From contig JBEIVB010000078.1 in NCBI GenBank assembly GCA_040374085.1, positions 1-12,036 of the forward strand: a DNA stretch of 12,036 nucleotides. The letters run 5' to 3'. A program made the position numbers and the translations under genes. The stretch comes from JBEIVB01 sp040374085 (lineage in GTDB: Bacteria > Bacteroidota > Bacteroidia > UBA4408). Shown one piece after another: positions 1 to 8,100 of the stretch; the first letter of the stretch is position 1, and the number at the start of each line of letters is the position of its first letter. The notes beneath the pieces were generated by a model that worked only from the letters and a program-made list of their open reading frames with translations, was not told the DNA's origin and made no database searches.

Positions 1-129
1 ACCTGGCACGAAGATGCCAAAGGCGCACCCACCCGCATCAACCTACAACCCTACCCCCCGGGCCTCTACACCCTGCTGCGCCGCAGCAAAGGCGTGGTGT
101 TTCGGTTGGAGGTGGAGAGGAAGATGTGA
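1..129 (+). CDS. C-terminal end of an unidentified protein, possibly with a T9SS type A sorting tail (partial)
   Basis: The window opens inside a plus-strand reading frame (frame 1) that stops at TGA 127-129. Only 42 residues are visible, so the body and function of the protein are unknown. The tail contains TRINLQPYPPGLYTLL followed by RLEVER and ends in KM. A strand, then a P-G-x-Y turn, then a second strand with alternating charged and hydrophobic residues is the usual shape of the C-terminal type IX secretion sorting domain of Bacteroidota, which directs proteins across the outer membrane to the cell surface. That match rests on a short stretch and could be chance. The GC-rich codon use agrees with the other genes here and contrasts with the AT-rich spacer that follows. 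The gene runs toward tolC, which lies on the opposite strand. No terminator is evident after the stop. Confidence 0.5.
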   Translation, partial: TWHEDAKGAPTRINLQPYPPGLYTLLRRSKGVVFRLEVERKM

Positions 130-379
130 GGCGGAGGTGGCAATAGGCACCGTAATCAATAAAAAACAACACCCATCATGTCCCCATCGTTTACTTAATG
201 CTTATTTTTATAACCATCTACTATCCACTAACCATTATTGGTTCAGGAAAGCGGGCAACGCATCGTGCTTAAATTTGTGCATTCCATAGCGTTATCCAAA
301 TCAAATTCCTACGGGTACATGCCATCCATTATAACACAAAGAAATAAAACGATCACAACCTTATCCAATACCTCAATCA
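130..379. other. AT-rich intergenic spacer between two convergent genes
   Basis: This 250-base stretch separates the plus-strand partial gene from the minus-strand TolC-type gene. It is clearly more AT-rich than the coding regions. Short hairpins occur at 136-151 (4-bp stem) and 230-243 (5-bp stem, AACCA/TGGTT), but neither is followed by a T run on either strand, so they are not convincing terminators. There is a TAAATTTG box at 270-277 on the plus strand and an 8-bp direct repeat, TTATCCAA, at 292-299 and 361-368, which may be chance. No RNA gene or convincing protein-coding gene was found. Confidence 0.5.
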
Positions 380-1801
380 TCAAGGTTTCTCAATACCCCC
401 GTCTGATCTCAAAAAAGTAGCCGATGCAAACTGCAAACCGGCCAAGGTTTTAAAATATTTACCCGATAATTCCACCGCTTTCGTTTGCGCTTCCACCAGT
501 TTTTGTTGACGGCTGTTTACCAGGAACATAGAGCTTTCCCCATTGGCGAAGCGCTCTTCTTCTGCCCTCAGCATGGTTTGATAATTTCGAATGGCTGCAG
601 TAAAAAGCGTAACCTGATCGAGGAGTGCGCTGAGTTCGTTGAGGGTTTGCTGGAGTTTGGTTTCCTGGGCTTTTCGCTTAAACGAAAGATCGAGTTGGGC
701 CTCGGCCAGTTTCACATTGGCCAAACCCAAGGCACCGCGCTCTGCCCGAAGAAAAATGGGAATGCTGAAATCGAGTCCCCATTTGTAGTTGTTGAGGTTA
801 AATCCGGCAGCGGTGTTGGCGTTGTATTGAAGCCAGTTGTATTGCAGGTTCAGCTTGGGTAGGAGCTTGTTTTGATAGTAGCGCCGATCTACTTTTCCGG
901 CAGCAATTTTATATTCATAACGTTTTACGTCGGGGTGCTGGTTCACCAGTTGTTGCACCTCTTGTCGGATTCGGGTTTGAAGGGCGGCCAAGCTGCTCCT
1001 GTTCAGGTCTTGCTGTGAAACCGGCAACGCTTGCTGGTTAAGAGGAAGAGGCTCACCGTTTTCTTGCCAGCGGTAGAGAAACACCTCCAGCAATGCGTTG
1101 TCGCGATCTACTTGGGCCTTTCGTTGTTGATTTTGCAGAATCTGCACCTGAATGAGGGCCTCCACCGTATCGATGGGCGCATGATCGCCGCCACGATAAG
1201 AAGCTTTAATGCCCTGAAAGCGCTCCATGGCATTTTCCGAAGCGGATGCAAAAATGCTGAGTTGGTTGGTGGCCTCAAACCAGCGCCAGTAGGCCTGAGC
1301 GGCGTCGTAGAGCAATTGGTTCAGCATAGAAAGGCGCTCTACCTCGGCCGATTGCCGAAAGATGCGGGCCTGCTGAAGGGCTTGCCTGCGCTGGTCGATG
1401 AGGAGGTCCTGACCCAAAGGCAATCGAATGCCCGCATAGGGCAGTCCTGTAGATGGCGTTACCTCTTCGGGATTGAGGTACAACCCTTCGCTCTGCATGA
1501 AGCCTGCCTTGACTTCTACTGCCAGAGGCGAAGCCCATTTGATGCCCCCATCGGCAACAGCAAAGTAGTTTTTTCCACCAAACCATTTCTGGTCGAACTG
1601 CGCGCCCAGCTTAGGGTCAAATTGCCCCCGCGCTTGCAGCATGGTGTTGAGGGCCCGGTTCTCCCAAAGGCGTGCTTCGCGGGCAACCGGGTGATGTTGT
1701 AATACCTCGCTTAAAAAATCTTCCGGCGCCAATACCTGTGCGACTGCCGGACTCGCCCACAAAAAAAATGGGCACACTGCAATCCAAAGAAGAGCGCGCA
1801 T
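380..1801 (-). CDS. TolC-family outer-membrane efflux channel protein
   Basis: This encodes an outer-membrane channel of the TolC/OEP family, the exit duct of a tripartite exporter. From the ATG at 1801 the product has 473 residues. It begins with a signal peptide (MRALLWIAVC, then a hydrophobic stretch ending near AVAQ, about residue 22). Two OEP-type repeats follow, roughly residues 28-240 and 285-460. The long helices are rich in Gln, Ala, Leu and Arg; strand segments include NKLLPKLNLQYNWLQ (311-325) and YKWGLDFSIPIF (339-350). The pattern LRAEEERFANGESS (411-424) is typical of the last OEP helix pair. The frame is open upstream to 1894, overlapping the adaptor gene, but the 1801 start lies 4 nt after that gene's stop and places the signal peptide at the N-terminus. 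An ATG at 1831 is the alternative. It is the last gene of a three-gene exporter operon, so its partners are the adaptor and ABC subunit just upstream. The substrate is unknown. Confidence 0.9.
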   Translation of the reverse strand: MRALLWIAVCPFFLWASPAVAQVLAPEDFLSEVLQHHPVAREARLWENRALNTMLQARGQFDPKLGAQFDQKWFGGKNYFAVADGGIKWASPLAVEVKAGFMQSEGLYLNPEEVTPSTGLPYAGIRLPLGQDLLIDQRRQALQQARIFRQSAEVERLSMLNQLLYDAAQAYWRWFEATNQLSIFASASENAMERFQGIKASYRGGDHAPIDTVEALIQVQILQNQQRKAQVDRDNALLEVFLYRWQENGEPLPLNQQALPVSQQDLNRSSLAALQTRIRQEVQQLVNQHPDVKRYEYKIAAGKVDRRYYQNKLLPKLNLQYNWLQYNANTAAGFNLNNYKWGLDFSIPIFLRAERGALGLANVKLAEAQLDLSFKRKAQETKLQQTLNELSALLDQVTLFTAAIRNYQTMLRAEEERFANGESSMFLVNSRQQKLVEAQTKAVELSGKYFKTLAGLQFASATFLRSDGGIEKP

Positions 1802-1805
1802 GCGC

Positions 1806-3176
1806 TTATTTGCCTGCACCGTCTTTTGCATCCTTATCCGACTTTGTTGCTTTTCCGCCTGAGGCTGGTTCGTAGTAGTTGGGGGGGAACGCATTTATTT
1901 GCCTCCAGGTTTCCCACCAAATGGGTACATCCTGCAGCAAAGCCAACGTGTTGCATCCTGCACCAATGCGCAACAAAGGTGGCCACTGCTCTCCGTCTTC
2001 GGCAACCAACACACGGAATTTCCCGTTCATAGAGAGGCTGTTGTCTATGGCTACCACTTTCCCCGCAAAGGTTCCGAAGGAAAGCTGAGGCCAGCCGGAA
2101 AAGATGATGGTAGGCCAACCGTCAAACTCCACCCTTACCCTTCCTCCGTAGCGCACCAAGGGCATGTCGTAGGGTTCTATGTACATTTCAACAGCCGGAG
2201 TAAAATGCGATGGCATGATGCTTACAATGGCTTGACCTTCTTTTACCGTTTCGCCAAGACCGGGCGTTATAGCTTTGGTGATGTAACAGTCTTGAGGAGC
2301 GGTAATGTAATAATATCCACTTCGGTTTAGGTAGTTGGCGTATTGGTTGCGCAACTTGGCCACATTTGCCGATGCTTCGTATTGGTCTGATTCGGCGCTG
2401 TAGCGATCCGATCCTGCCTTAGCCATTTTATCGGCAAACTCGTTGCGGATGGTGTTGAGCTCTATGCTGGCGTTGATAAGCTCATTTCTGCTGACCAAAA
2501 GCTTGTTCTCGCTGCTGATCATCTTCGCCAAAGCTTCCTGAAATTTCTGCCGCCTGCCTTCCAGGTCGGTCAAGGAGCGCAATCCCTTTTCATAGAGTTG
2601 CTCCTGTCGTTTCAATTGTGCATCGGCAATGTCAAACGCCGTTTTGGCTGCTTGAAATTCAATGCTGTCGGAGGTTACCTTGAGGTGGGCCTGACGCAGC
2701 TTGTTGCGCGTCTGCTCGGTTTTGTAGGTGAGGTTCCGCTTAAGGGCCTGGTATTGATTCTCTAGAGCCTTGACTTTGTTTTGGTAGCTTACAATCGAAA
2801 GGCTCTTTGCTTCGATCTGTTCTGTGGTGCGCTTCAACAACTCTGGGTCGAGATACTCCGGCTTGATCTCGGAGAGAAAAGCAATGGTGTCGCCCTTCTT
2901 AACCAACTGCCCTTCTCGTACAAACCATTTTTCTACCCTTCCGGCTATGGTGCTGTGTATGGTTTGAGGACGGTGCTCGGGCTTGAGCGTGGTAAGCTGC
3001 CCTCTGCCGGAAATGATTTGGGTCCAAGGCAGAAACATAACCCCAACCGATACCAACATGGTAACTTGAAATACCCGCACCCAGTCTGTGCGCATGCGGG
3101 AATTCTTGTATCGATCGAAGCAGGCATACTGCTCTTCGATTTTCACCTTTAGTGGTTTTTCCGAAATGTTCAGCAT
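1806..3176 (-). CDS. HlyD-family membrane fusion (periplasmic adaptor) protein
   Basis: This 456-residue protein is a HlyD/MFP-type adaptor, which bridges an inner-membrane transporter to an outer-membrane channel through the periplasm. A short cytoplasmic N-terminus is followed by one membrane segment at about 32-50. The first half of the lipoyl-like domain is at about 72-102 (AGRVEKWFVREGQLVKKGD). A long helical coiled-coil hairpin covers about 112-282, rich in Lys, Gln, Glu and Ala. The second lipoyl half is at about 289-320 (ITAPQDCYIT, then TVKEGQAIVSI), and a beta-barrel follows to about 420. The C-terminus is a hydrophilic Lys/Asp/Gly tail (437-456). The start ATG at 3176 lies 9 nt after the ABC gene stop, with AAAGG just upstream as a possible ribosome site. 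Its stop is 4 nt before the TolC-type start, so the three genes are probably co-transcribed. Cysteines at 297 and 408 are in the predicted periplasmic part. The family assignment is secure; the cargo is unknown. Confidence 0.93.
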   Translation of the reverse strand: MLNISEKPLKVKIEEQYACFDRYKNSRMRTDWVRVFQVTMLVSVGVMFLPWTQIISGRGQLTTLKPEHRPQTIHSTIAGRVEKWFVREGQLVKKGDTIAFLSEIKPEYLDPELLKRTTEQIEAKSLSIVSYQNKVKALENQYQALKRNLTYKTEQTRNKLRQAHLKVTSDSIEFQAAKTAFDIADAQLKRQEQLYEKGLRSLTDLEGRRQKFQEALAKMISSENKLLVSRNELINASIELNTIRNEFADKMAKAGSDRYSAESDQYEASANVAKLRNQYANYLNRSGYYYITAPQDCYITKAITPGLGETVKEGQAIVSIMPSHFTPAVEMYIEPYDMPLVRYGGRVRVEFDGWPTIIFSGWPQLSFGTFAGKVVAIDNSLSMNGKFRVLVAEDGEQWPPLLRIGAGCNTLALLQDVPIWWETWRQINAFPPNYYEPASGGKATKSDKDAKDGAGK

Positions 3177-3185
3177 AGCCTTTGT

Positions 3186-4910
3186 TTAATGAAACAACTC
3201 GTTAAACCACGCTTCCTTTGAGGTTCTCTCAAAAGGCCCCAAATGCTGTACCTTACCTTTGTCGAGCACCAAAACTTGTGTGCAAAGTGCAGCCAGCGCT
3301 TTGCGATTGGTGGAAACCAAAATGGTGTAACCATTGGCCGGATCAAAGATCCACCGTGCAATGCGCAGGCGCAACTCCTCATCAACCGGAGCAAGAAAAT
3401 CATCGAGTACGATGAGCTTGGGTTTCTTCAACAAGAGCCTCAACAACATCAAGCGACTGGCCACGTGGCGCGGTATTCCACGCCCCTCGGGGTGAAGCGT
3501 AGTAAATAATCCGCTGGGTAAGCTGTTTAAGTAGGCGTTCAATTCGAGTCGGGCTGCAAGGTCATTCACTTCATCTAAGGTAATGGCATCATTGCCCATA
3601 CAAAGGTTGTCCCACAGTGTCCCCCCGAAAAAGCTCTCCTGAGAAAGGTTATCGCCCAATAGCATACGCAACGATGCGGGTTTTATCTCGCGCAAGGGAA
3701 CGCCTCCTATCATGATCTGCCCATTGAAATCGTCGTAGAACCCGGCCAACACATCCAACAACATGGTTTTACCCGAGCCTCCAAATCCGCTGATGCACAA
3801 GGCTTTTCCCGCAGGGAGGGTAAAGGTCACCTCCTGCAAATCGTTCTGCAGGTTGCCCGGAAAACGATACGAAAGGTTCTCCACCACCACATCCAATCCT
3901 CCTTTGTGCACTTCGCCCAGGTCTATTCCATCTTCTGGCTCAATGTCCAAATCGGTAACATAGCCAATTTTTTCCAGGGCAGTTAACGTATCGTACACAC
4001 TGGCCATGTTGTAGGCGGTTTTTTCTACGCTGGTGGTTAGGCTAATGACGATGATTTCGGCGGCTACAAACTGCCCTATGTTCAACTGCTTGTCTACCAC
4101 CAGATAAGTTCCCAGCAATAAAAAGCTGGCGGTGATGAGAATTTTAAAGATTACTTCTCCCTTATACAAGGTTTTGAGAACCGTGAAGTGTTTTTCGCGT
4201 GCGTGTATGTATCCACCCACAAGACCATCGGTTTGTTGCATGGCAACCTGGTCTTTTCCCGCCAGCTTAAACGTTCCCATGTGACGGGCCACTTCGTGCA
4301 ACCAGGCCGCCATATCGTGTTTGTAGGCCGACTCTTTCAGGCTCGTTTGCAGGCCCGAGGAAAAGGTGAGGCGAAACAAAAGCACCAGCAAAAGCACAAA
4401 CAACAGGCCAAACACCACAAACAAAGGGTGATAGAAGGCCAACAAAACCAAACTGAGCAATACCTGAACCGAATAGGTAGCCAGATCGATGACCACCTTT
4501 TCCATACCCTTCTGCACGCTGAGGATGTCGAAAAAGCGGTTGGCTAAGGTGGGGGGATAGTATTCGTGGATCTTGTTCAGCTTCAAACGTGGCAAGCGGT
4601 AGGCAAATTCAAACGCGGCGCGCGCAAAGAGTTTCTGCTGCAACACCTCAATGATGCTCTGCTGCATGATTTTGAGAGTACCACCCAAGGCAATGCCCAG
4701 CAAAATGAGCAAAATCAAGACTACCCATGAGGTACTCACCGTTTGGGCCGAAATGATGCCGATTATGCTTTGGACCCCAATGGGCACACTCAAGCTGATG
4801 ATGCCTGCCATGATGGAGTACCAATAAACGTAGGTAAGCTCTTTTCGGTCGGGCTTTAAGAGACGGAAAAGCCTTCTTATTGCTTTTGCAGGCGATGTGG
4901 TTCCAGCCAT
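3186..4910 (-). CDS. ABC exporter subunit, fused membrane domain and ATPase, with degenerate ATPase motifs
   Basis: This 574-residue protein has an N-terminal six-helix ABC exporter membrane domain (about 25-300) and a C-terminal nucleotide-binding domain (about 340-570). Hydrophobic segments include about 28-55, 62-82, 143-181 and 250-273. Walker A is intact (GFGGSGKT, 375-382) and the Q-loop glutamine is present in LSQESFF. The other catalytic motifs deviate: PEGRG stands where LSGGQ is expected, Walker B reads LIVLDD with Asp replacing the catalytic Glu, and the H-loop reads STNR with Asn replacing His. There is no peptidase C39 domain. I chose ATG 4910 because the conserved part (AIRRLFRLLKPDRK) starts right after it; an ATG at 4979 and a TTG at 4991 are possible but add a poorly conserved-looking leader. 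It is the first gene of the exporter operon, followed by adaptor and channel. The whole resembles a type I secretion or multidrug tripartite system. The substrate cannot be inferred, and full ATPase activity is uncertain. Confidence 0.9.
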   Translation of the reverse strand: MAGTTSPAKAIRRLFRLLKPDRKELTYVYWYSIMAGIISLSVPIGVQSIIGIISAQTVSTSWVVLILLILLGIALGGTLKIMQQSIIEVLQQKLFARAAFEFAYRLPRLKLNKIHEYYPPTLANRFFDILSVQKGMEKVVIDLATYSVQVLLSLVLLAFYHPLFVVFGLLFVLLLVLLFRLTFSSGLQTSLKESAYKHDMAAWLHEVARHMGTFKLAGKDQVAMQQTDGLVGGYIHAREKHFTVLKTLYKGEVIFKILITASFLLLGTYLVVDKQLNIGQFVAAEIIVISLTTSVEKTAYNMASVYDTLTALEKIGYVTDLDIEPEDGIDLGEVHKGGLDVVVENLSYRFPGNLQNDLQEVTFTLPAGKALCISGFGGSGKTMLLDVLAGFYDDFNGQIMIGGVPLREIKPASLRMLLGDNLSQESFFGGTLWDNLCMGNDAITLDEVNDLAARLELNAYLNSLPSGLFTTLHPEGRGIPRHVASRLMLLRLLLKKPKLIVLDDFLAPVDEELRLRIARWIFDPANGYTILVSTNRKALAALCTQVLVLDKGKVQHLGPFERTSKEAWFNELFH

Positions 4911-5079
4911 GCGGATTTTATAGGGAGGTTGGAAAGATACAGCCGCAATAGTACAAGTTAAACCGCCTCGGGCAGCCATGTTGTCCGACAATTATCAACC
5001 AAAAAAAGGTTAACAACCCGAACCGGCATTTTCACCGCACCCCCAAGCACAAGTACAGCCAAAAAGTGAACCTAATTTC

Positions 5080-5087
5080 TATATTTG
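5080..5087 (+). promoter_or_regulatory. Bacteroidota-type -7 promoter element (TAnnTTTG) for secDF
   Basis: TATATTTG matches the TAnnTTTG consensus used by the primary sigma factor of Bacteroidota. It lies 72 nt upstream of the secDF start in an intergenic region, which implies a start of transcription near 5093-5096 and a leader of roughly 65 nt. No TTG is present at the usual -33 spacing, so only half of the consensus is visible. Confidence 0.55.
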
Positions 5088-5114
5088 CAGGCTCTAAAAA
5101 AAAGAACATCGACC

Positions 5115-5139
5115 GGTTTGTTGTAATACACACCAAACC
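5115..5139 (+). promoter_or_regulatory. Hairpin in the predicted secDF 5' leader
   Basis: GGTTTG (5115-5120) pairs with CAAACC (5134-5139). After one T/C mismatch the stem continues with TGT (5122-5124) pairing with ACA (5130-5132), leaving the 5-base loop AATAC. The structure ends 20 nt before the secDF ATG. No T run follows, so it is not a terminator. Whether it affects translation or mRNA stability is unknown. There is no ATG-initiated reading frame in the leader, so a SecM- or VemP-like arrest peptide is not encoded there. Confidence 0.35.
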
Positions 5140-5159
5140 AAGTAGTTAAACCTAACCGT

Positions 5160-8100
5160 ATGCAGAACAAAGGTGCCATTCGTTTTTTTGCCATTGCCTT
5201 GGCAGTGGTTTGTTTGTACCAGCTTGCCTTCACTTGGATTACCAATGGGGTGGAAAAGGATGCCAAATCCTTCGCAGAAGCGCAGCTGGCTAAGCTAAAG
5301 AAGCTGCCAAACCAAGCCCTCAGCGCCAACACCGACTCCGTGTTGATGAGCCAGGAAAAGCATTACCTCGACTCCATGTCCAGCGTGGGAGTTTTCAACA
5401 TCTTGTTGAAAAATTACACCTATAAGGAATGCAAGGAGAAGGAGATCAACCTCGGCCTTGACTTGCGCGGGGGTATGAACGTCATCATGGAGATTTCGGA
5501 GGCGGACATCATCCGCTCCATGAGCAACAACAACCCCGATGCCACCTTCAACAAGGCCATGGCCAACGCCATTGCGGCTCAGAAAAGAAGCCAGGCCGAC
5601 TTTGTGACCTTGTTTTACGACGAGTACCGCAAGCTCGACCCCAACGTGAAGCTTTCGGCCATCTTCAACACCCTTGAATTGAAGGATCGGATTAAATTCG
5701 AGTCTACCAACGAGGAGGTTATGACCGTGTTGCGCAAAGAGGCCGAAGATGCCATCGACCGTTCCTTCAACATCCTTCGCACCCGTATCGATAAATTTGG
5801 GGTAACCCAGCCGAACATCCAGAAATTGGGTTCAACCGGCCGCATCCTCATCGAATTGCCCGGTGTAAAAGACAAGGAGCGCGTGCGCAAGCTTCTTCAG
5901 GGAACGGCCAACTTGGAGTTCTGGGAGACCTTTGAAAACAAAGACATTCAGCCCACCTTGGTGGAGGTAAACAAACGTTTGGCCGCCATGGGTAAAACCG
6001 AGCAGGTTGAAACCAAAGACAGCGCAACTGCCGTTGCAGATACCACCAAAGCTGCTGCCGATGGTACACAAGCAGACCTTGCAAAACCTGCAGAGGCAAA
6101 GCCGGAAGCCGCTCAGGGAGCCTCTTTGGCCGATGCGGCTGCAGCCAAGAAAGACACAGCTAAGAAGGACGCCAAGGCAGACAAGAGCAAGGTAAAAGAA
6201 ACCAATCCCCTCTTCGACAAAATGCAGCCCGCTGTTTACCAGCGCCAGGGCAACTACTATCCGGCCGAGGGCCCTGCAGTAGGCATCGCCGCTATTAAAG
6301 ACACCGCTGCCATCAACCAAATGCTGCGTATGCCCGCCATAAAAGGCATGCTGCCGCGCAACCTTCGTTTGTTGTGGACCGTGAAGCCCATCGACAAAGA
6401 GGAGCGCTTCTTGCAGCTGGTTGCCATTAAGGTTACCAGTCGCGACGGTCACGCACCTCTTGAAGGAAACGTAATTACAGATGCCTCCGGAGACTTCCAG
6501 CAAAACAGCTCCAAAGCCGAAGTGAGCATGAGCATGAACCCCGATGGTGCGCAAACCTGGAAGCGCCTTACCGGAGAGAACATAGGCAAATCAGTAGCCA
6601 TTGTGCTCGATGATTATGTGTACTCCTTCCCTACCGTTCAGTCTGAAATTTCAGGCGGACGTTCTTCCATCACCGGAAACTTCACCATCAACGAATCCAA
6701 AGACTTGGCCAACATCCTAAAAGCCGGTAAGCTACCGGCCCGTGCGCGCATTGTGCAGGAAGATGTGGTAGGTCCATCGCTCGGTAAAGAGGCCATCAAC
6801 TCCGGATTGTTGTCGTTTGTGATTGCCCTCATCTTGGTGCTCTTGTACATGGGCATCTACTACAACAAAGCCGGCTGGGTAGCCGATTTGGCCCTGTTCG
6901 CCAACGTATTCTTCATTATGGGTGTGCTGGCCTCTTTCGGCGCGGTGCTTACCCTACCGGGCATTGCGGGCATCGTGCTCACCATTGGCCTTTCTGTGGA
7001 TGCCAACATCCTCATCTTTGAGCGGGTGCGCGAAGAGCTTGAAGATGGTGCTGTGCTAAAAACCGCCATCCGCAATGGTTTCAAGCATGCCCTTTCCTCC
7101 ATCATCGACTCCAACGTAACCACTTTAATTCTGGGCATCATCCTGTATGTGTTCGGAACCGGACCCATCCAGGGCTTTGCCACCACCCTCATCATCGGTA
7201 TCCTCACCTCGTTGTTCTCGGCCATCTTCATTTCCAGGTTGGTGTTCGAGTGGCTCTTGGATCGCAACAAGCCCATTCCGTTCAGCATTCCTGCCACTGC
7301 CCGACTCTACAAGAACATCAACATCAACTTCGTAGGTAAGCGCAAGCTGTATTACATGATTTCGGGCGGCATCATTCTTTTGGGCGCCATTTCGTTTGCT
7401 ACCAAAGGCTTGAACTTGGGTGTAGATTTTAAGGGAGGACGCAGCTACGTAGTCCGTTTCAACCGCGATGTTGTGCCTCAAGAAGCACGCGACATTCTGG
7501 CCGGCCCTTTCAAACAGGCACCCGATTGCAAAACCTTCGGAAGCGCCAACCAGCTTAAGATTACCACCGCCTTCAACATAGAAGATCAGAGCACCGAAAC
7601 CGATAATCTGGTTGAAAAAACCTTGGTTGATGGTTTGAAAACCCTGCCCAATATCAGTTTGGTAGAAATCCGCAGCTCCAGCAAGGTGGGCGAGAACATC
7701 TCAGACGATATTAAGTCCTCTGCCGTTTGGGCCATCCTCATTTCTTGTGTGTTGATGTTCGTGTACATCTTCATCCGATTCCAGAAATGGTCGTTTGGAC
7801 TGGGTGCTGTGGCCGCCTTGCTCCACGACGTGTTGGTGGTATTGGCCGTGTTCAGCATCTTCAACGGAGTACTGCCTTTCTCCTTGGAAATCAATCAGGA
7901 CTTCATTGCTGCCATCCTAACCGTTATGGGTTACTCCATGACCGACACCGTGGTGGTATTCGACCGTATCCGCGAATTCCTTACCCTCAACAAGAAAAAA
8001 GAGCTGGAGGGCAAAGAGCAGTCAACGGTCATCAACTTCGCACTCAACAGCACCCTAAGCCGTACCCTCAACACATCCTTAACCATCTTCTTTGTGTTGT

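Noticed and set aside
136..151. Possible terminator hairpin after the first partial gene
   Set aside because: The stem is only four base pairs plus one pair after a mismatch, and no T run follows on either strand.
230..243. AACCA/TGGTT hairpin as a terminator for the exporter operon
   Set aside because: The five-base stem is A/T rich at its ends and has no adjacent T run in either direction.
1031..1702. 223-codon plus-strand frame antisense to the TolC-type gene
   Set aside because: It is fully covered by a well-supported outer-membrane channel gene and has no recognisable domain or start context.
1801..1894. Longer N-terminus for the TolC-type protein starting inside the adaptor gene
   Set aside because: The extra 31 residues are hydrophilic, precede the signal peptide and overlap the adaptor coding sequence. 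The ATG four bases after the adaptor stop gives a standard signal peptide at the N-terminus.
5832..6554. 240-codon open frame on the minus strand inside secDF
   Set aside because: It lies fully antisense to the strongly conserved SecD coding sequence. Its length comes from the biased Ala/Lys/Asp codons of the low-complexity segment, and its composition (Gly, Cys, Phe, Leu rich) resembles no family.
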